Notes: generated by a model from the sequence alone, not told the origin. A DNA stretch of 64,000 bases from Chaenocephalus aceratus (GCA_023974075.1 JAMFTG010000488.1:496001-560000); one strand, 5' to 3'. Positions 35,249 to 48,560 are shown, counted from the first letter of the stretch. Made by a program: numbers and translations.

Positions 35249-37112
35249 TTAAGGTGTGCGAAGTGTGTCATAATATTTTGGTGCCCACAGTAACCGGGTG
35301 ACTTGTATGTCGCGCCTGAAACCGATGCTGGTATCCCAGCAGTACTCTGGAGAGAGAACCCTGCTGGGTTTGTGGAGCAGCATGTACTTGTTCAGATGGC
35401 TCTCATCGTGCCACAGAGCCTCCACATTGTTCTGTTTGTCCTCCATGATGCCCTGATAGCAGGCCTCGGTCAACGCTTTCACATTCTTCCACGAGCCTCC
35501 GAAGAGGGCAGCGTGGTAGTAAAAATCCCCAGTTTCCATGTACGCTTTGGAGTTTGGGTTGCGGTCGTAGGTGTAAAAATACTTTGGAAGGTGGTAGTAG
35601 TGGGCGTGGAGCAGAGCCACTGAATCCCCAAGAGCCTCTGATCCAAATCTCCCGGTAAATACCTGATCCACATCAAAGCAGAAGACGTGCGTGCAGTGGT
35701 GGCGAATATCAGACTCTATCACATCTGATATGCTCTTCATTCGCATCATAGAGACATCCTGCCACCTGGAGTTCTTCTCCACTTTGATCACCTTCATGCT
35801 TCTCAGAGGAGACAACTTGATGTTAGGCACCTTCTCTGGCATGTCCGTAAACACGTAGTAGGTCACGGGCAAACCCACCATAAAGTGTTGCTCGGCTGAG
35901 TTCAGGAATGTGTGTAGGTAAGCATCAAGGTATCTTTTGAGGAAAAGAAAACAAGTCACTTTTCTGTTAGACTCTTATCACTCTACCTCCAGAGGAAACT
36001 GAGGTCCATTGATTCGTGCAACAAAATGTTGCAAATCTTCTTTAGTCTGCTTCTGCAAGTAAAAACGGTTTGCTGCCACCAGGTCTTTTTTTTTTACAGT
36101 CTGTCCAACCTAGTTAAACATTAATGCACTAAACATACAGTTGGCTGAGCAGGAGGTATTTAGGTTTGACGACAGATTATCTTTAGAGTTATTACTTTAT
36201 AATGTGAAAACCAACCTGCCCACAGCAAAGACTGTTAGAGCCACAGAGGATCCTTTCATCTTGTGCATCTCGTCGTAGAGGCGGGGGTCAAACATCCCTT
36301 CCCAGATGATGGCAGCTTTCCAATATGTACAGGTTAGCACGTCAGGTCTGGACCTGAAATATAAAACAAATGCATTTATTTAGACTGAATTCCCTTTTAT
36401 AATTCTCTTCTTTACCAACCTGAAGTTTACTACAGGTACATTGTGACTTAAACATGTCATATGCATCTAAATATTTTAGTAGTATTATTTTATATTTACA
36501 CTCAACTTAGATTTAGTTAAATTCTGTTGCACCAAAACTAAACTTTCACTGCAATGTCAGGTTAAACGTATAAAATAGCTACTCTTCTAATATAGATTAA
36601 GCAAAAATAGTTGTATGTGGCTCCATAATTGAGCCAACATTTATTTATAAAACCTTCTTCTAGGAATTATTTAAAAGGTGAAATACAAAAACCACCACTT
36701 ATTTGTTGTTGCTGCTTTATGTCCAATCAGATGAAACCTGCGGCTTCTCAACATGATAGATACATGTCTGTGTTGGTCTCAGCACTATCTGTTCAGCCAC
36801 ATTGTAAACGTCTTCTGGTCTTACTGGAGATTGAGGCTGGCGTCCACACTGCTGTCCAGATTCAGCATCTTTGCACTTTCCAAATGGCATTTCTCCATAG
36901 GTATGAAGCCATTAAAAGTCTAAAACAAAATAAAAACAACGTGTTCATTAAGTAATGTTAGGCATTTAGGTTTACAGTAATTGTTCTTGTATGTAGTGTC
37001 CCGTACATTTATCACAGACTCACTTTACAGATGGAGATATTAAGTAGATAGCACAGAGTGCGATGGGAACAAAGAGCACACTTTGAAAACACTCCTCATC
37101 CTCTGAAGATGT
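35249..37112 (-). CDS. GT6-family alpha-1,3-Gal/GalNAc transferase (ABO/GBGT1-like)
   Basis: This is a type II Golgi membrane enzyme that transfers galactose or N-acetylgalactosamine in alpha-1,3 linkage to glycans. The large last exon (35249-35933) contains HFMVGLPVTYYVFTDMPEKV, RWQDVSMMRMKSISD, the metal-binding FDVDQVF, GDFYYHAALFGG and WHDESHLNKYMLLHKP, ending YYDTLRTP-stop. Exon 36216-36353 gives RPDVLTCTYWKAAIIWEGMF and ALTVFAVGR. A putative membrane-anchor exon at 37024-37112 encodes QSVLFVPIALCAIYLISPSV. A stem exon near 36820-36926 (TFNGFIPMEKCHLES) is likely but its borders are uncertain. The start exon is not resolved. Key motifs are intact, so it may be active. A LINE abuts the 3' end. 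ABO, GBGT1 and alpha-Gal transferase assignments cannot be separated here. Confidence 0.85.
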
Positions 37113-37329
37113 CTGCGAAAAAAGAGCCAAAGATGTCAGATTAGTCAGATTACACAGAAACCTCTGTGTGTGGCACCGTAGCTTAAACAATAAGTAGTAT
37201 TTATTTTGTTTGTTTTTTATTTTAAAGATGTGAAATACCCCATTGTTGAGAAACGCTGTGGTCAAGGCTCAGTGTAAGGTGATCTCTCTTGTGAAAGAAC
37301 GAGGCAGCAGCTGATGTTTCATGAATGAA

Positions 37330-40300
37330 ACGGCACCTGAGAAAAGAAGAGCAAGTATTTTACTTATTGAAACAATTCTCATTGAATCTCATTGGTTCAA
37401 ATTCACCCATCTAGGTATGGCAGTGCTTTTCTTTTAACTTTCGAGATAGTGGAGGTGATAGGGTAGCTTAATATTGGTGTTGATTCCAAAATGATATTTT
37501 ACAATATAAGATCTAAAAGTACAAGCTATTGAATATTAACACAAGCAGCCATTCAAGAAGTTTGTCAAAATAAAATACACTTACAAATTTGGTAACATTT
37601 AGATTTTATATATATGTTTTATTCTCCTATTCTCTGGAAGAGTTTAGTTAGAAAAGACACAAACAGTGCTAGTTATGTTGCGTTTTTCCGGGAATTGCCG
37701 GTGTAAATAAAAAACATATAGCATCCAACAATTAGACAAAAACCTTCATAAATTCTTGTCAATGTTCGAAAATCTCACTCATAGTATGGAAACACCTTTA
37801 AACTGAATTCAGACTAAGAAATACATTGTTGACCGGACCAACTGTGCAAACAGGATAACATAATTGAATTGACATACAAAGGTAACTCAACCGAGAGTCA
37901 CCCGCATTCATCCATAATTCATCAAATACTAGTTTTACCAGGTAAATACCCCACCCTTGATGTTTTCTTAAGACACGATTCGTCCCTGCGGTTCAGCTTT
38001 GTGTTTTGGGTCAAAATGCAGAGGGGGGCTTCTTGTTCAAAGGTCTTCTCTGACGTAACAGGAAAACTACCTGCCCCTCTGTTTTTTAGGTGTGTTACCG
38101 ACGGATACCGCTCCTATACACTTACTATGTCACACTGTTATGTAACACCTAACTGTCGCCCATAGTTCGACGCATGACTTACAAGCTGTGAGCTCATGAG
38201 GACTCAGGGACGCTGGCAACCCTTCTGGACAGATGTATACATCTTTTTTTATCACACTCGATTATTGAGAAATACCACTCCATGTGACCTGATTTCCACA
38301 TTCACAACATACATGATGGACACGCCAGTTAATGATGAAGGGAAAAAGTGAAAAAGTACAGAAGAGGATTAGGGCCTTATTAGGACAATGTTTTGGGATG
38401 TGACTGAAAGTAAAAAAAACACTTTGATTCTGAGAAGAAAAAACAGAATTCTGACTTAAAGATGATTTTACTTTTGGTCTGATGCCAAACATGTTTTCCC
38501 ATGTGGCCCTAATCCTCTTCAATAAAATAAATAAAAATAAGCTAAACTTATATATTTTCGTTGTTTTATTAGTGGGTTTAGTTTGTGTGAGAAGGTGTGG
38601 CACTGCACAATCATACCTTAATGATGACGAGCATTTTTACAAAGCTCCATTAAATGGACCTGTCATGCAAAATGCACTTTTGTACGTCTTTTATACATGA
38701 ATATGTGTCCCCGGTGTGTCAGGGAACTCACCAAGTGTGAGAAAACACAACCCTCTATCTAACCTGTTAGATAAATGCACGTTTTGTTCAGCCGGATAAT
38801 ATCCACATGTCGACCCTACTTTTATTATTTTCGAATCATAAATCTAATCGATAGATTTATGATCGATAGATTTATGATTAGCATAAGTTTTGTTCATGAT
38901 GGCTCAGGGGGGGTCAGATGGCCTAGCTATAAAAGTGACGGCTCGCCACTGCACTGTAGTACATATGCCAGGCCTTGCCCCTGGGCCGTCCGCCCGAGTC
39001 CCCGTTCTCGGCTTCTGCCTGCCCCTGGGCCGTCCGCACGAGATCCCTTCCGGAGATTCAGAGAGACCTGTGTCATTCACATCACAAAGCTCTAAATGTT
39101 AATGTGACTTTCTCAAATGTTGCTTTTGGATAAATTGATCAATTTGGATTAATCGATATATTGTTTGGTAATATTTTCATACATGTCCTTTAAAAAAAGG
39201 ACATGTTGAACCAGGTGGAACAGAAGTCTACACAAAAAGTGTATGGTCAGTTTTACAGTCAGGGCAAAGGAAGATTGGAAATGCCTTCATATAAATGAAC
39301 AGTGATTGGAAAATGCCTTCATATAATGAACAGTGAATGATTAGTGATCACATTAATTAGAATAGTGTGAGACTCTCTGAACAGTTCCCTCTCTGTTCGC
39401 TCTGTGGTCAGGCTGCTGCTGAGGTAAGTGTGAAAATAACAATGAATGCAGAGCACTGATGAGGTGAGAGCAGCTTCTGTCTGATATACAGATAAGAAAA
39501 AGAAGAAGACTGCTTTAAACTCAAAGTGTGGAAATATAAACTGAGGTCAGAGAGGAGAGAGGAGAGGAACTAGAAGGGTTTGGTACAGAGTTATGGCGAC
39601 ATGAGAGAAGTTGAGAAACAAAAACACAAGAAAACAAAACCCAAAGAAAAGTGCAGCAGCCAGAGAGATTATAGCAGAGTTCAATTCAGTGACAAGAGTC
39701 AAACTAAGACAACTGAAGATCACCTTACATTAATAAACATGAATAAGAAGAATGACTATGACGGGGTCATAAACTAAGGTCCAGTTGTAAATAAGGAACA
39801 AGATGAAGGCACAAGCTAATAAAAATGTATAATAATCTAGATGAAATCAAAGTTTTTTGTTTGCAAAGAACAAGGTGGTTCAATAAAAGATCAGTATGTA
39901 TGTGACGAAGGTAAGCAAGAGTGTAGAGTACCTGGCAGAGAAAGATTTTATGTTTCAATTACTTGTATTGCTTCACGGAGTTAACCGTTTACACAAATCC
40001 ATTCCACTTATTTCCACCTCCTCTCCTCTCGGTGAGACTATAAAACATGTCAGATTAAATAATGTTCACAGGAGGTATACATAATCATTACATCAATAAA
40101 CTGTTTCTACTCACAGTGAAGGAGGAACCATGTGTTCAAAGATGCCTTTCGTCTGTCGTCAATGAGCAGAAGACGGATATCAGGCTGTTAAAAGATTTAC
40201 TTCCTCATTAGATTATTGATATGCATGATGAGCCAAACCCCAGTAACACCCACTACACAGTAAAGTGTTGTTGTTTAACAAACAATACACTTTTCTTAAA

Positions 40301-40860
40301 CTAAATAAACTATGGGTAAAGACCCGTTTAGCTGCCTATACTGACTCCTGAAAAAAGCATTAGAAGGGATTTAAAATGATAAGGGTGAAACAGTTGATCT
40401 CTCTGAGCACTGAGGACGTCACACAGTCTGCAGGTGGAGGAAGGAACAGGAATGCATTAACCTGTTGTTACAACCTTCCAAAGGCTGGAACAAACAGGGA
40501 GGCCACACAGAGTTTAATGCCAAATATATATTTATTTAACAGATTGTTGAAGAACACCTCTGATGTATAATGTGGTAAGAATCAGCCTGTCAGTAGTGTG
40601 AGCAGTGTGTGAGTGTGTGGAAGGGTGTTGTAGCATGTTGGAGGGTGCATCAAACCTAACACAGGCTGTAGGCTGAGGTTGCTCCAGCATGCCAGGATCT
40701 GAATCAGAGACCTTGATCCTTGCAGCTGGGAAACCTTTATACTTTCTGGTGGCTCCGCCTCTAGATGGGCGGGCACAAACAGGACGACACTCCCAGTACC
40801 TGCCAGAGGACAGCAAGGCAGGGAGCACAGCCAGGCAGAAGGGGGGAGGGGTCGTCACAC
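37330..40860. other. Unassigned region
   Basis: No gene is recognised. The frame 37869-38165 has no known motif. Near 38835-38885 atcgatagatttatgat is repeated and partly inverted. A gctctgtggtcaggctgctgctgag/GTAAGT segment near 39398-39425 resembles a similar stretch at 46876-46900 and could be old 5' UTR exons of the CD22-like family, but this is weak. Confidence 0.3.
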
Positions 40861-41452
40861 TGTTAAACCCGAGCCTGTTTTTCAGGTTTCAGGCTCGAAA
40901 ATGACATTCCCAGAACAAATCACTATAACTTCACTTTAAAAGGTTTATATGAATAATTGTTGTTGTCAAAGCAAGGTTACATATGTGAGTTGGATGTAGA
41001 AGTGTCAGAATCAATATAGATGTTTCTGTGTCAGAGTAAATTCAGATGGAACATAGCAAAAAAATGTAAATTCCTGTCTCCGCTTAAAGAAAACCCATTA
41101 CTTATAGTGAAGACCAACCTTGAATGATGGGTTAGTAGCCTAAAAGCTTTATGAATCCACAGTATAACATATAATAAGTACCCTGTATCAAGACTGAGGA
41201 CAAAACAAGTGACATTTGACCTTTTTAGAGAGGTTTATGTAAATAAAGTCCAGGCGGAATAAGCTTTGGGCACATTTGGGCACATTTGGTTCCATCAGTG
41301 CCATTTACCTTTTTCAGGTACCAGACTAAAAATGATTGCATTATATTGAATCATCACTATAGCTATTCATTCCACCCAAAAAAAACAAACAAAAAAAAAA
41401 ATTCTTAAAAAAAAGATTTCTTAACAAAATAAAAAACATTTCAAAATATTTT

Positions 41453-41760
41453 GTGAGTGTGTGTAGGTGTGTGTAAGTGTAGGTGTGTATATGTAAGTGT
41501 AGCTGTGTGGGTACGTGTAGCTGTGTGGGTATGTAAGTGTAGCTGTGTGGGTACGTGTAGGTGTGTGTGTGTGTGTGGTGTGTGTGGTGTGTGTGTGTGT
41601 GTGTGTGTGTGTGTAGTGTGTGTAAGTGTAGTGTGTGTGGGTATGTAAGTGTAGCTGTGTGGGTATGTGTAGGTGTGTATGTGTAAGTGTAGCTGTGTGT
41701 GTATGTAACTGTACCAACGCGCTATACAATAAAACTACACTGTAGGTCAGTGTGTGTAAG
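41453..41760. repeat. GT-rich microsatellite
   Basis: Variable gtgtgtaagtgtagctgtgtgg units and pure GT runs. The frames on both strands are repeat artefacts. Confidence 0.9.
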
Positions 41761-42030
41761 TGTACTTGCACAATAAAAAAAATCAGAAACATAGGTAACA
41801 TTTGACTCCAACTGGGGCAGATTTATTTCAAACATTTTACCAACACACTATAGGCATGTAAAAACAAACATTTTACCAACGTACTATACAATAAACCACA
41901 CTGTAGGTTTGTAAAAACAACAAATATGTTGCCAACACACTACAATAAAATCACACTAGGTATATAAAAACAAGTATTTTTTTTTTTAAATAAACACTCG
42001 CAAAACGTTATACCTACCTGAACTTTATAC

Positions 42031-42357
42031 CTACCTGAATGTTCCAGTATTTAGGTCGTGCCACTCCCTGAAACAGTTCTTTTTGACAGTGAAGCACAGA
42101 GGGACCTGGCACTTCCTGCAGTACACAGGTGTCTTCACCCTTTTGAGTCCAGCATCTAGGCACCTCCTGCAGTTCTTCCTGACCTTGGTGGCATCTTCCC
42201 CATAATACTCGGGCATGCATGTGGGTGGTGGAGGAGGGGGTGGTGGAGGTGCAGGGCCTTCAGCAGGGCCTTCAGCAAACTCGAACAATTCTGCAGCAAG
42301 CTGCTCCCTGAAAGTCTTCTGGGTGTGAGGCTTTGTCCTGCTGGGGTCACACCTCAT
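42031..42357 (-). pseudogene. piggyBac transposase C-terminal cysteine-rich domain, copy 2
   Basis: This 108-codon frame has the same length as copy 1 and differs by a few residues (FREQLAAELF against FKEQLAAELL, TGTFR against TGIFR). The Cys pattern NCRRC...CRKC...CF...NCF is unchanged. The near-identity and full openness of both copies point to recent spread, or to selection on the fragment. The adjacent N-terminal region (about 42820-43040) has small deletions and a lost start context, so this copy alone could not make the N+C protein. Confidence 0.7.
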
Positions 42358-44627
42358 CTAACAAATGTGGAAAAACAAAGAGATTATATTAATTCACTGG
42401 TTTATACTTATAGGATAATATTGGACTATAAATGAATAATATTACACATGTATACATGTATATTTATTCACTGGCCATTCATTTAGAAAATGTAACAAAA
42501 AGTAACACTATTTAGTATTTTGGCTAATCATTCCTGTTGGCTAAGCTAACACTGTGATGCAGTTCCACCAACACAAAAGTAATATATAAAAAGGATAATA
42601 TTGGACAATAAATGAATAATATTACACCAAATAAATAAGTAAACACATATAAATATTAATTCACTGGCCATTCATTTAGAAAATGTAACTCCAAAAAGAC
42701 AAGTAACACTATTTAGCATTTTGCCTAATCATTCCTGTAGCTTCTTGGCTAAGCTAGCACTGTGACGCAGTTTCACCAACCACATAATATAAAAACAGAG
42801 AGATTACATACCTTTCCCGTGGTGGAAGTTCAACATCCGAGTCACTACTGTCCGGATCCAGGTCTGGCTGGAGGAGATCTTCATCATCCGACGAAGAGTC
42901 ATCTGGTATGATCATAGCTATCGTCAGCTAGCATCTCTAGCTCCTGCTCGGTGGTGAAGCTCTCCCTTCTGGATGCGTAATGTGTAATGGAGCCGGAGCG
43001 GGCTTAGTTTATACTACGCAGGATCATATCTTTGGAACCCATTGGTCGATTTGGGTGATTGACACCTTTTCTGAACCGTTAGAGCCAATAGAATCGAGTG
43101 ACAGTTAGTAAGTCCCGCTAAACACTTACGTCAAGTAGAGAGAGGTTTGCGTAAACAGCACGTGGGACTGCAAAACTTTAAACCTACTCTGCTGCCATGA
43201 ATGTAATGATAGATTATCAGGAACAATTCTAAACAACCTGATCTCACCAGAATGCGTGACTCCACCACGACTCCTTAACACCGCATTGCGTGGTGGTGTC
43301 ACGAACTTTGTTACATTTACGTGTCTGCACCACGCAAACAACCCCAATGTAAAGTGAATGAGGCTCTTTTGTCGTGGTGCACACACGCATTTCTACCACA
43401 TCCTGCAGTGAGCTTTTATTCTATAAAACGTTTTTAAAATCTACTTTATAGCTTTAGTAACTCACGGGAGGCTTCTTTTATTTTATTTGTATTCATAATC
43501 ATTTTAATTTTTCGTCAGAATGTATTAGTTACGAATTGTTGGTCTCAAAAAAACAGTGCATTGTGTGTAATACAACTGTGATTTGTATTACATTCGTTTG
43601 TTTTTAAGGAAGGCCAGAGCTTCAGCTGTGTCCAATAGATTGTTCCCTTTAGTTAACATTTTTTAAAAGAACATTATATTCCGATTTGATCATGTCCCCT
43701 TTATTGTATTACGGAGAGCATCCATTCCCATTGGATAACGCAGGATTTTACACCCGGAAGTAAGTATTCCCCTTACTGTCGATTGATTTTACAGTGATAT
43801 CTGCACTACTCATCAACTCAAAAACACCAGATTATCCTTGTTGATTACACAACATTGATTGGTTTAAATTGTGTACAATGCTTTTGTAATTTTCCCCTTC
43901 GATTCGGAGAAACAAATATTTGTTCAGTTTAGGATGGCCGAAGACACTACACTACCCAGAATCCTCAGCTATTGTCTGCGTTGCCTCAAGCTCTGTGATT
44001 GGTTGACTGCATTCCATATAAAAAAAACGTTTCGTAAAAGATAAATCATACTTTATTCAGCAGTGCTTGCTTTACTCTTTGAAAGTCATCACATAAATGC
44101 ATTGTAATAAATGGTTTGGCTGCATTAAATATTACACATCTGTCGTAGTTCTGTATTTGTATTTATCTACAGAGATCTGGCTCAGAATAGACCGGAAACT
44201 ATTCTTTTACCGTTCTGTTTTAATTTCACAATAAAGTTAGTAGTAATAATTTGTTTTGATATTATTGTTTTTTATTAACTACTCATGTGAAAACTATCTT
44301 TTCTGTGTTGCTGTGGGGTTTTTCCATCGCTTTTGTGTTACAAATATCAAAACAATAACTAAATATATCCGTCGTAAACTAAACCAGAAACAGCAGTATA
44401 TTTTATTGTGTTAACCCTGTAAACTTGACAGCTTTTTAACCCAAACCACCTACTGGTTAAAGCACGTTATTACACGTTTAGAGTAATATTGAAATCTTGA
44501 AAAGGGATGTCCAAAATAGCAATTATATACAGTTTTTAATTAACTATTTGTAGAGAATAACGAGTAGTGTATATACTTTATAGGGATCTGCAGAAACATA
44601 TTTAGTCTTCTCAAGCACCAACAATCA

Positions 44628-44794
44628 TTACATTACATTGCATTTAGCTGACGCTTTTATCCAAAGCGACTTACAATAAGTACATTCGACCAACAAAATA
44701 CAAGCTTGAAGAAAACAGAATCATAAAGTACATCAGGTTTCATAGAGCCAAAACATTTCAAGTGCTACTCAACTGGCTTTAGATAAGCCTGTAC
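44628..44794 (-). mobile_element. L2 LINE 3' tail fragment
   Basis: Shares tagctgacgcttttatccaa, gcgacttacaataagtacat and aactggctttagataagcc with the 33706 LINE. Only the terminal about 165 bp is present. Confidence 0.8.
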
Positions 44795-44940
44795 TCCAAT
44801 CAAATATCTCTCCTGATTGTTGGCACTTGACAATCACCTTCCCTGAATTTTACTCAGGTGTAACTAAAGTCTGCTTTAAGGGTTGTTTATATTTCACATC
44901 ATTAATCAGAATTTGTAAAGTAACTAAAATAAATGTGGTG

Positions 44941-46170
44941 CAGTAAAAATACCAGGTTAACCTTAAAGAAAGCCCTCAGGATTATAAAAGACCCCCATCA
45001 CCCCAGCCACAAACTGTTCTGTCTGCTGCCGTCTGGCACAACAGCTACATTCTAGGAGAGGATGTGGCTGTTGTGGAGGACTACAGTACCTGCGAGTGCA
45101 CTTATGGGCTGAACTGGAGGATCAACACTGACGCTGTGTACAAGAAGGGGATGAGCAGACTCTATTTTCTGAGGAAGCTGAGATCCTTCCACGTGTGCAG
45201 CAAGATGCTGGAGATCTTCTAGTCTGTTGTGGCCAGTGCACTCTTCTTTGCTGCGGTCTGCTGGGGGGGGCAGCATCAGAGCCGGTGACACCAGCAGGAT
45301 CAATAAACTGATCAGGAAAGCTGGGTCTGTCATCGGCATCAAGCTGGACCCCTTTGAAGCTGTGGTGGAGAGGAGGACACTGAACAGGCTGTTGTCCATG
45401 ATGGATAACCCACCCATCCTCTCCACCTGCAGCTGGAGGGTCAACGGAGCTCCTTCTCCAACAGACTGCTGCAGCTCCGCTGTCACAAGGACCGATACAG
45501 GAACACATTCCTGCCCACTGCCATAACTCTGTCCAATAAATCACCTCTGGCTGGAAGAGAACTCTCTGCTCCATAGTTTCTCTAATACAACCTCACTGTA
45601 CATTGTACACATATATAATCTGTTCAATATTTGATATTCCATATTCCATTGTCATATATTTTTGAATATGTATATTTGCATATATAATATCTACATGTAT
45701 ATTTTCTATTTCAACCCGTATATTTTCTATTTTCTTTTCTTTTCTTTCTATTATTGTTTATTTGTGGTTTTGTTTTATTGTAAAATGCCTTGTCTTTTAT
45801 GCTACTGCAACAAAAACAATTTCCCAAATTGGGATCAATAAAGTACCATCTTATCTTATCTTATCTTACATCCGGACCAACACCACCAGACTCAGGGACA
45901 GTTTCATCCCACAGGCCATAAGACTATTAAACACCTGAACTTTGAAATAACATCCATAACATTCATCTGGCTGCTACTTAGAAATGATTTGTCTAATATA
46001 TCATATATTCTAATCACTTGTATAGACTCTTATTGCACTATTTCACTTTTTACTATTTTTCTTTTTGTATTGACTTGCACTATTTTTTCTGTTTATCTGT
46101 TTTATTGTGTTGCACTGTTGGAGGAGCCTGTGACCTAGGGGGGGGGGGGGGGGTAGGAGACGTTCGATTC
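44941..46170 (+). mobile_element. LINE fragment interrupted by a second LINE
   Basis: 44941-45045 reads ALRIIKDPHHPSHKLFCLLP and the text resumes at 45867 with IRTNTTRLRDSFIPQAIRLL, two adjacent segments of one LINE C-terminus. Between them (45046-45866) is a second LINE tail ending in a (TTATC)n microsatellite. The outer LINE belongs to a non-LTR family whose clade I do not assign. Confidence 0.65.
45046..45866 (+). mobile_element. 5'-truncated LINE with TTATC tail, inserted in another LINE
   Basis: Translation shows YKKGMSRLYFLRKLRSFHVC, SVVASALFFAAVCWGG, SRINKLIRKAGSVIGIKLDP and HKDRYRNTFLPTAITLSN, the 3' region of a non-LTR reverse-transcriptase ORF, with a stop and a frameshift. The tail is gggatcaataaagtacc followed by four ttatc units. 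Confidence 0.75.
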
Positions 46171-46771
46171 CTGTTTTGAATAGTGTGCCGTCGATGGGTT
46201 TCATTCCATTTCAAAATGCTGTTTGTCGCTCAGCATAAACTTCAACATTGTCAAGCAAAGCACATGGTGTAGTCCCAAACGATAGCTGAGGATTCTGGGT
46301 AGTGTAGTGTCTTCGGCCATCCTAAACTGAACAAATGTTTGTTCTCCGAATCGAAGGGGGAAAATTACAAAAGCATTGTACACAATTTAAACCAATCAAT
46401 GTTGTGTAATCAACAAGGATAATCTGGTGTTTTTTAGTTGATGAGTAGTGCAGATATCACTGTAAAATCAATCGACAGTAAAGAGTATACTTACTTCCGG
46501 GTGTAAAATCCTCCGTTGTCCAATGGGAATGGATGCTCACATTGCTCTCCGTAATACAATAAAGGGGACATGATCAGTTTTAGCTAAGGGCTAAGGGCTA
46601 ATTCTAACGCTTCTTGTGAGACTTGTGTTTTGTTTCTGTAAAAATGGTTCGTATTGTCAGTTAGCTGAGATTCTTCTCGTTAATCTGGTATAACACATTA
46701 ATAGGTTTTTAAATATTAAGATGCCCACAGTGTTGTGAAAACACAACAGGGACCTTCGGGCTTAACAGGTT

Positions 46772-47195
46772 AAAAAACCACGAGGCAGTTTGACTGAACA
46801 GGATGAAGAGAACCAAATTAATTATAAGAGAGGATGTAAAATGTCATTTCATTTATCTTGGTTTGTTTCGTCTCTGCTCTCTCTGCGGTCAGGTTGCTTC
46901 TGTTTCAGAGAAATGCAGAACTCTGAGGCGTGATAAACTCACATGCCTGTTAGTGTGAACCCAACATGAACACACACACACACATTATCAAGTGGACTGG
47001 AAAAACACATGTTCAATGACTTTGGATGTTTAGGTGGATCAGTTCAATTAACTGTAAACATATTTCCAATGTTTACATTTATTAAAACACTTTAACATTT
47101 GAAAAACAACCTCACAGCATGCAGCAAACTTATTATGAATGATTTGCATGTTTAGGAGGTAAGAGAGGACATCAGTACTTTAGTAGTTTGGGTGA
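46772..47195. other. Unassigned sequence
   Basis: Contains a short CA run near 46975. No gene is supported. Confidence 0.35.
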
Positions 47196-47428
47196 CTGTT
47201 CGTCGTTATCTCAATGTAGCAGGATAAACTGTTCAGCCCTATCAACATTAAAAAAAATTACATTACATTGCATTTAGCTGACGCTTTTATCCAAAGCGAC
47301 TTACAATAAGTACAACACGGGGAAACCTTTCTAAAGAGGGGGTCAGTGTCGCTCTTGCTCCCTCTTGCTCTTTGGCACGAAGACCACTTCCGGGTTCCGT
47401 TTAGGTGCTTTCTCCGCTGGCACCGGTG
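47196..47428. repeat. Duplicated unit, left half (continues at 50302; intact copy at 57310-57590)
   Basis: gttcgtcgttatctcaatgt and tgctctttggcacgaagacc followed by ccgctggcaccggtg are shared with 57325-57483. Here the unit holds a short L2 tail (47257-47312) and is cut at caccggtg by the element at 47429. It resumes at 50302 with caccggtgagtttgcgg. The nature of the unit is unknown. Confidence 0.7.
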
Positions 47429-48383
47429 TTCCGGTTTAACTGGTTCCCCGATCAACTGGTTGACAGATGTGGAGGCGTGGCCTTCGACTGAAATACACAT
47501 TTCGATCGCTTCTTCTGTCGTTTACATACATCTTTGGTATATTTGGCTGGATAGGAACACTTTGATGCACATTCAGTACCAGTGTGTGAGGTTGTGGTTA
47601 CGATGGCGATATCCGGACGCGAACAGCGAGGACTACAAAAAGAAAAACGAGTTGACTGGGGATGTCTGTTCAAAACATTGCGAGCTCCAATAAATCATTT
47701 AAACCAGCTATTGTTGGCAGACTTATTACTGAATATCGTTCTTAATGTGATACCAAGTCCATCTGAGACATGTGTACACCTTCAGACAGCCTCCAAGTGA
47801 AGCACACGTTCTTTACTCACAGTTTTGAAAGCAGCGTGGAGAAGTCTTCAGCTGTGTTAAGCTGTGATCCGCTCGAATAAATCCTTAAAACCAGCTATTG
47901 TTGCCCGAATTATAACTGAATATTGTTCCTAATGTGATACCAAGTCCATCTGAGACATTTTTACACCTTCAGACAGCCTCCCAGTGAAGCACACGTTGTT
48001 TACTCAGAGTTTGAAAGCACGTGGAGAAGTCTTCATCTGTGTTAAACTGTGATCCTCTCAGGTAAACTGTGATTCGCCCAGGGAAAATGGGATCCGCCCA
48101 GATTAAACTGTGTTACATGTGCCACGGATCAACACTACGTATCGAACCACCACACTACAATATTTTACATTAACCTTGTTAAAAAGTTCCAGAAAAATGC
48201 AACCCGACCATCATTTATAATGTGAGCGACTGTATGTACACTTTAAGCCATATAATATACATATTCAAATGGGACTCGACATCATATTAATAACGATATA
48301 TGATACAAATGTAAGACTGACAACAAGAATAGTTTGTAAAGGATTTAATGACGTTAGACTTATTAACAAAACACTTATTACTA

Positions 48384-48560
48384 ATAAAGGGCTGGCTTAT
48401 CTAAAGCCAGTTGAGTAGCACTTTAAATGTTTTGGCTCTATGAAACCTGATGTACTTTATGATTCTGTTTTCTTCAAGTTTGTATCTTCTTGGTCTTATG
48501 CACTTATTGTAAGTCGCTTTAGATAAACGTGTCAGGTAAATGCAATGTCATGTAATGTAA
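48384..48560 (+). mobile_element. L2 LINE 3' tail fragment
   Basis: Reads ggcttatctaaagccagttg through cttattgtaagtcgcttt to tgtcatgtaatgtaatt, the plus-strand form of the L2 tail seen at 33706 and 44628. Confidence 0.75.

Larger units (their letters stand above)
43234..46576. mobile_element. Foldback-family element with nested LINEs, right terminus lost
   Basis: It starts CAACCTGATCTCACCAG inside the piggyBac copy. The inner arm 43690-44000 (+) returns inverted at 46250-46576, sharing gatggccgaagacactacac and ccggaagtaagtatt. The outermost right terminus (expected ...GTTG) is missing, so the right edge is a deletion. Between the arms lie an L2 tail and two LINE pieces, one inside the other. 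Confidence 0.65.
40861..46771 (-). mobile_element. piggyBac-derived element, copy 2, split by a later insertion
   Basis: The left end reads ctgttaaacccgagcctg, matching the better preserved end ttaacctcttaagccccaag at 55661. The right end reads gggcttaacaggttaa at 46755-46771. Left part 40861-43233 and right part 46577-46771 align to the copy at 1-1770, with 43234-46576 inserted and about 300 bp lost at the junction. It keeps the Cys-rich domain frame and a damaged N-terminal region. The transposase core is absent. Confidence 0.75.

Noticed and set aside
41421..41801. 126-codon minus frame rich in Thr and His
   Set aside because: GT/CA microsatellite read through.
45052..45574. Minus-strand frames of 144 and 150 codons
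   Set aside because: Antisense shadows of the plus-strand LINE, whose reverse-transcriptase motifs read on the other strand.
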